Source: Planctomycetota bacterium
GTDB taxonomy: Bacteria; Planctomycetota; UBA1135; UBA2386
DNA length: 9,536 nt
Reading direction: 5' to 3'
NCBI GenBank assembly: GCA_003235605.1
Contig: QJVU01000632.1
Location: 1 to 9,536, forward strand
Shown here: one piece after another, positions 7,100 through 9,536 of the stretch
Position numbering within the stretch: the first letter of the stretch is position 1
How the letters are laid out: every line of letters starts with the position of its first letter
Translations under genes and position numbers: made by a program
The notes under the pieces: model-generated
Databases searched by the model: none
Seen by the model: the letters and a program-made list of their open reading frames with translations, nothing else
Told to the model about the DNA's origin: nothing

Positions 7100-8488
7100 A
7101 TGCGCACATCCCAGCACTCGTTGGGCGCCCTGGTCATCCTGGGCGTCCTTCTAGCCACCCCGCTCGCAGCCCAGGCCACCTGGACCCAGCTCACGCCGAC
7201 GACCAGCCCGTCGGGACGCAACAACCACGTGATGTGCGCCGACACCGTTCGCAAGGTCACGGTGCTGTTCGGCAGCCTCGGCAACAATGAGACCTGGGAA
7301 TGGGATGGCAAGACGTGGACGCAGATGAAGCCCACCACGAGCCCCCCTGCCCTCGGTTACGCCGGGATGTCCTTTGACAGCGCCCGCAAGGTCTGCGTGC
7401 TCTTCGGCGGCCGCACGAGCTCGGCGCGCATGAACCAGACCTGGGAGTGGGACGGCAAGAACTGGACGCAGATCCAGACCACCAACGCCCCCGCGATCCG
7501 CTACGGGCACGCACAGTGCTACGACCTGGGGCGCCAGGTCACGGTCGTCTTCGGTGGCTACAACACGACCCCCTACTACGCGGACACGTGGGAGTACGAC
7601 GGCAAGGACTGGAAGCAGGTCGCCACGACCGGCCCTATCGGCCGCATCTACCCCTACATGGAGTACGACCTGGGACGCCGCAAGTGCGTCATGTTCAGCG
7701 GCTATGCCGCAGGCGCCACACCGTCTGCCGACCTTCAGGACACCTGGGAGTGGGATGGCAAGAGCTGGACGGAGATCAAGCTCGCCTGTCAGCCTCTCGG
7801 CCGCTGGGGCCACGGCATGCAGTACGTCCTTGGCCGGGGGATCGTCATGTTCGGCGGCCAGAAGCAGCTGTCGCCCAACAACGGGACCAAGCAGGACACC
7901 TGGCTCTACGACGGCAGGAGCTGGTCGGAGATCAAGCCGAAGAACCCCCCGTCGGCACGTTACCTGCTCGGGCTGGCGGCGGATGTCGCCCCCACCAGGG
8001 CGCTGTTGTTCGGCGGCAGCACAGGCTCCAGCGAAACCCACCTCCTGGACCTAAACAACTTCGCACCCGCCATGTACGAGCCGTACGGCAGCGGCTGCAA
8101 CGGCAGCAACGGCATCCCCACCCTGGGCGCCCTGAACTGCAACCCACCTTTCATCAACGAGACGTTCACCGCACAGCTGACCAACATTCCGAGCGGGGCG
8201 GCCGCCCAGCTCATCTTCGGGCTCAGCAACACCAAGTGGGGATCCATCAACCTGCCGATGGACTGGAGCCTGTTCGGCTTCACGGGCTGCTCCCTCAATG
8301 CCAGCCTGGACTTCTTCCTACCGATGGCGACGAACGGCACCAGCGCCACCCTGGCCGCACCGGTGCCGAACGACAGCAACCTGGTCGGGGTCGGGTTTTT
8401 CAACCAGGCCTTTGTCGTCGACAGCCAGGCGAACGGTGCCGGCGCCACCCTGAGCAACGGCGCAGCCTCCCACGTGGGCCGGCGCTAG
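7100..8488 (+). CDS. Secreted Kelch-like propeller protein with C-terminal sorting-like module
   Basis: The 462-residue product starts with a signal peptide (ALVILGVLLATPLAAQA, cleavage near residue 26). The next 290 or so residues are a Kelch-like beta-propeller. TWEWDGKxWTQI-type strands start at residues 65, 114, 163, 215 and 267, with THLLDL near 314 closing the ring. Each is preceded by a hydrophobic V(M/L)FGG strand. With the first WTQL at 28, six blades fit. Residues about 320-462 form a second module, YGSGCNGSNG...LNCNPPF...LPMDW...TGCSLN...SNGAASHVG, with three conserved-looking Cys. I associate this module with secreted proteins of Planctomycetota. It may anchor, sort or bind ligand; its function is not established. 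There are no catalytic residues, and propellers of this kind usually bind proteins or carbohydrates. No Shine-Dalgarno precedes the ATG. The start is set by the signal peptide. The neighbouring barrel gene is divergent. Confidence 0.82.
   Translation: MRTSQHSLGALVILGVLLATPLAAQATWTQLTPTTSPSGRNNHVMCADTVRKVTVLFGSLGNNETWEWDGKTWTQMKPTTSPPALGYAGMSFDSARKVCVLFGGRTSSARMNQTWEWDGKNWTQIQTTNAPAIRYGHAQCYDLGRQVTVVFGGYNTTPYYADTWEYDGKDWKQVATTGPIGRIYPYMEYDLGRRKCVMFSGYAAGATPSADLQDTWEWDGKSWTEIKLACQPLGRWGHGMQYVLGRGIVMFGGQKQLSPNNGTKQDTWLYDGRSWSEIKPKNPPSARYLLGLAADVAPTRALLFGGSTGSSETHLLDLNNFAPAMYEPYGSGCNGSNGIPTLGALNCNPPFINETFTAQLTNIPSGAAAQLIFGLSNTKWGSINLPMDWSLFGFTGCSLNASLDFFLPMATNGTSATLAAPVPNDSNLVGVGFFNQAFVVDSQANGAGATLSNGAASHVGRR
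7292..7930 (+). repeat. In-gene repeats encoding Kelch-like blades
   Basis: Near-identical DNA encoding TWEWDGK(x)WTQI recurs at 7292, 7439, 7586, 7742 and 7898, giving periods of 147, 147, 156 and 156 bases. The coding similarity extends to synonymous positions in several copies (for example TGGGAGTGGGAYGGCAAGA), which suggests fairly recent blade duplication or gene conversion. Confidence 0.65.
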
Positions 8489-8515
8489 CGGCTGGCCACC
8501 GACCCGACGGAGCTG

Positions 8516-8544
8516 TTGCACGTCCTGCGCTGTTGAGCTACCGT
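8516..8544 (+). promoter_or_regulatory. Candidate tRNA promoter
   Basis: TTGCAC (8516-8521) and TACCGT (8539-8544) are 17 bases apart and end 18 bases before the tRNA, a fitting position. Both boxes match the sigma-70 consensus only in part, so this is a weak call. The rest of 8489-8562 holds no gene. Confidence 0.25.
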
Positions 8545-8562
8545 GCCCCGGCCTTGGGGTAT

Positions 8563-8639
8563 CGGGGTGTAGCTTAGCCTGGTAAAGCGCCTGCTTTGGG
8601 AGCAGGAGATCGGAGGTTCAAATCCTCTCACCCCGACCA
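8563..8639 (+). tRNA. tRNA-Pro (anticodon UGG)
   Basis: A full cloverleaf can be drawn. The acceptor stem is CGGGGTG/CACCCCG. The D arm holds AGCCTGGTAA. The anticodon stem CCTGC/GCAGG has loop TTTGGGA, giving anticodon TGG. The variable loop is AGATC, and the T arm is GGAGG-TTCAAAT-CCTCT with one G-T pair. ACCA (8636-8639) supplies an encoded discriminator base and CCA tail. It reads CCA codons and, with wobble, other proline codons. It stands alone between two protein genes; tRNA 3' ends of this kind are common integration sites. Confidence 0.96.
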
Positions 8640-8653
8640 AGTAACACGAGTCG

Positions 8654-8670
8654 GCTCCGCCGGAGCGCTT
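8654..8670 (+). terminator. Possible tRNA terminator
   Basis: GCTCC-GCC-GGAGC makes a 5-bp stem with a 3-base loop, beginning 14 bases after the tRNA CCA and followed by GCTTT. The stem is short and the T run is only three, so it is a plausible but weak terminator. Confidence 0.35.
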
Positions 8671-8696
8671 TCCGCGGGCGGGGGTTTCGGGCGGGG

Positions 8697-8719
8697 CTCG
8701 TCACCAAGTGAGCGACGAG
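8697..8719. repeat. Inverted repeat, 6-11-6 hairpin A
   Basis: CTCGTC (8697-8702) and GACGAG (8714-8719) are perfect inverted copies around an 11-base loop. It has the same geometry as the hairpin that starts two bases later. No open frame of credible coding quality covers it. Confidence 0.45.
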
Positions 8720-8721
8720 GG

Positions 8722-8744
8722 GGTCAGCTCAAGCCTGCCTGACC
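8722..8744. repeat. Inverted repeat, 6-11-6 hairpin B
   Basis: GGTCAG (8722-8727) and CTGACC (8739-8744) are perfect inverted copies around an 11-base loop. The sequence differs from hairpin A but stem and loop lengths are identical, and only two bases separate them. Confidence 0.45.
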
Positions 8745-8751
8745 AGAAGGA

Positions 8752-8775
8752 GGTCGGCGGCTCATGCCGTCGGCC
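8752..8775. terminator. Strong 10-bp hairpin, likely terminator
   Basis: GGTCGGCGGC (8752-8761) pairs over all ten positions, two of them G-U, with GCCGTCGGCC (8766-8775) around the loop TCAT. On the minus strand it starts at the stop codon of the HTH remnant and is followed by TCCTTCT. On the plus strand it is followed by TAACTCTTT. Neither is a clean U tract, but stem strength and position suit a terminator for leftward transcription from the SBBP and HTH side. Confidence 0.45.
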
Positions 8776-8929
8776 TAACTCTTTGGTACCGCCCAGCCCA
8801 CGCATCGGCCCCGTGAGCCCGCCCCGGCGATCTCGGCGAGGACCAGCACGGTGGGATTCCGCTCGCCGCGCTCAAGCAGCGAGATGTAGGTGGGGTGCAC
8901 GCCGGCCTCGAAGGCCGCCCCGCTCCGCG
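8775..8929 (-). pseudogene. Truncated XRE-type helix-turn-helix regulator
   Basis: On the minus strand, 8915 down to 8820 reads AFEAGVHPTYISLLERGERN and then PTVLVLAEIAGA, the second half of an XRE/Cro-type HTH domain. The recognition helix (HPTYISLLERG) and the conserved RNPT turn are intact. The expected first helix and its LSQE...LA motif are missing: just upstream the reading passes into the end of the SBBP gene (stop at 8930-8932) in another frame. After LAEIAGA the frame continues with unrelated GSRGRCVGWAVPKS to a TAG at 8775-8777. Only about 32 recognisable residues remain and no start codon serves them, so it is a remnant, not a working repressor. It probably belonged to a restriction, toxin-antitoxin or phage-type regulator, but that cannot be told. 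Confidence 0.6.
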
Positions 8930-9536
8930 CTACTTCACCAGCTGCAGTGGCACCGCGTTGCCAGCCATGTAGATCCTGCCGCTGTTGTCGTAGACCAGGT
9001 AGGCGTGGTAGAGCGTGACTCCAAGCAGGTTCGCGGGTGACGAGGGCGGCACGGTGAAAGACGCGGTCGCCTCCCCGTTCTTGTCGAGCACCCCGCGGAG
9101 GCCATTGAAGTACGAGAGATTGGACGAGGTGATTGTGATGCCCGTGTAGGCATCGTAGTTGAGCGGTATGTTGATCCCGGCCAGGTTGATTCCCGGGCTT
9201 GTCCCCGTGATGGAGCCAAAGATCGCATAGTTCCTGCCAGCGTGCTGCTTGCCCGCGTCGAGCTGCAGCTTCTGGGCCCCACCCTGGCTGAGAGAGACCT
9301 CGTAGCGGTCCGCGTAGAACGCGACGCCCATGCTGAGACGGCTGACGAAGGCGTCTGTGCTGCCGCCCCAAGTGCCGCCCCAATTGGTGTCGTACGCGCC
9401 AGTCGTTGTTGGGAAATTGGACGAGTTGGCAGCCCCTGCCAATGTCACCACTCCGGCGACATCGACAAAGAGTGTCTGCGCCCATTCGGTTGTCCATCCC
9501 CCCAACAGGGTGGAGTACACGAGCTGAGCGGCTCCC
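8930..9536 (-). CDS. SBBP-repeat secreted protein, C-terminal part
   Basis: The frame is open from the right window edge to a TAG at 8930-8932, giving 201 residues. The real start lies beyond the edge; the GTG at 9520 falls inside a repeat and is not it. The first part is the last seven-bladed-propeller type SBBP repeat: VYSTLLGG, FVDVAGVVTLAGAANSSNFP, TTTGAYD, then DAFVSRLS. After residue 75 or so comes a distinct domain: VSLSQGGAQKLQLDAG, GRNYAIFGSITGTSPGI, IPLNYDAYTG, LRGVLDKNGEA, HAYLVYDNSG and the ending NAVPLQLVK. I recognise this module at the end of many secreted Planctomycetota proteins; its role is unknown. It was probably exported. GC looks lower than in the left-hand genes (58% in a 60-base sample). 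Its C-terminus appears complete although it abuts a broken HTH gene. Confidence 0.82.
   Translation of the reverse strand, partial: GAAQLVYSTLLGGWTTEWAQTLFVDVAGVVTLAGAANSSNFPTTTGAYDTNWGGTWGGSTDAFVSRLSMGVAFYADRYEVSLSQGGAQKLQLDAGKQHAGRNYAIFGSITGTSPGINLAGINIPLNYDAYTGITITSSNLSYFNGLRGVLDKNGEATASFTVPPSSPANLLGVTLYHAYLVYDNSGRIYMAGNAVPLQLVK

Noticed and set aside
7292..7930. CRISPR-like periodic repeats
   Set aside because: The 147-156 base periodicity is in frame inside a coding gene and encodes propeller blades, with no short palindromic repeat or unique spacers.
8775..9497. One leftward gene of 240 codons containing the HTH
   Set aside because: All but its last 50 or so residues are an out-of-frame reading of the SBBP gene. 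Only the HTH piece at 8820-8915 is meaningful, so it is recorded as a remnant.
8930..9520. SBBP gene starting at GTG 9520
   Set aside because: The frame stays open upstream to the edge and the GTG codes the Val of a VYST-type repeat start, so the gene begins outside the window.

Overview
The window comes from a GC-rich bacterium. The two secreted proteins at the right end carry C-terminal modules that, from memory, are typical of deep-branching Planctomycetota: a YGSGC...GC...SNG module after a Kelch-like propeller, and an LSxSQGGxQxLxLDAG...GTSPG...PLNxDAY module after an SBBP propeller. Weak or absent Shine-Dalgarno sequences at several starts and an AlgE-like outer-membrane barrel fit a diderm of that kind. 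The taxonomic placement is inference, because no 16S or marker gene is present. Hand counts on single 60-base samples give about 77% GC in the left-hand glycosyltransferase and about 58% in the right-hand secreted genes, so composition may not be uniform.

Layout. Positions 1-3096 hold a leftward pair: a large fusion protein (Gfo/Idh/MocA oxidoreductase joined to an NAD-dependent epimerase/dehydratase), then a GT4-type glycosyltransferase that overlaps its stop codon by ATGA and runs off the left edge. This looks like part of a nucleotide-sugar or surface-polysaccharide operon. Diverging from it across a very short gap is a secreted S9 (DPP IV-like) peptidase at 3132-5333. A short hexamer-repeat tract and a weak hairpin separate it from a convergent AlgE-like (alginate export family) barrel gene at 5395-6831. 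A 268-base gap with short direct repeats separates that gene from a divergent secreted Kelch-like protein at 7100-8488.

A tRNA-Pro (UGG) gene lies at 8563-8639. It is followed by about 290 bases of unusual content: four successive hairpins, then a truncated XRE-type helix-turn-helix remnant. That remnant abuts the 3' end of a leftward SBBP-repeat secreted protein, which enters from the right edge. The tRNA, hairpins, broken regulator and lower-GC secreted gene together look like an integration or rearrangement scar, though no attachment-site duplication or integrase is visible.

No complete new defence or mobile system is apparent. The most unusual items are the double-Rossmann fusion enzyme, the hairpin series behind the tRNA, and the HTH remnant at the junction with the SBBP gene.
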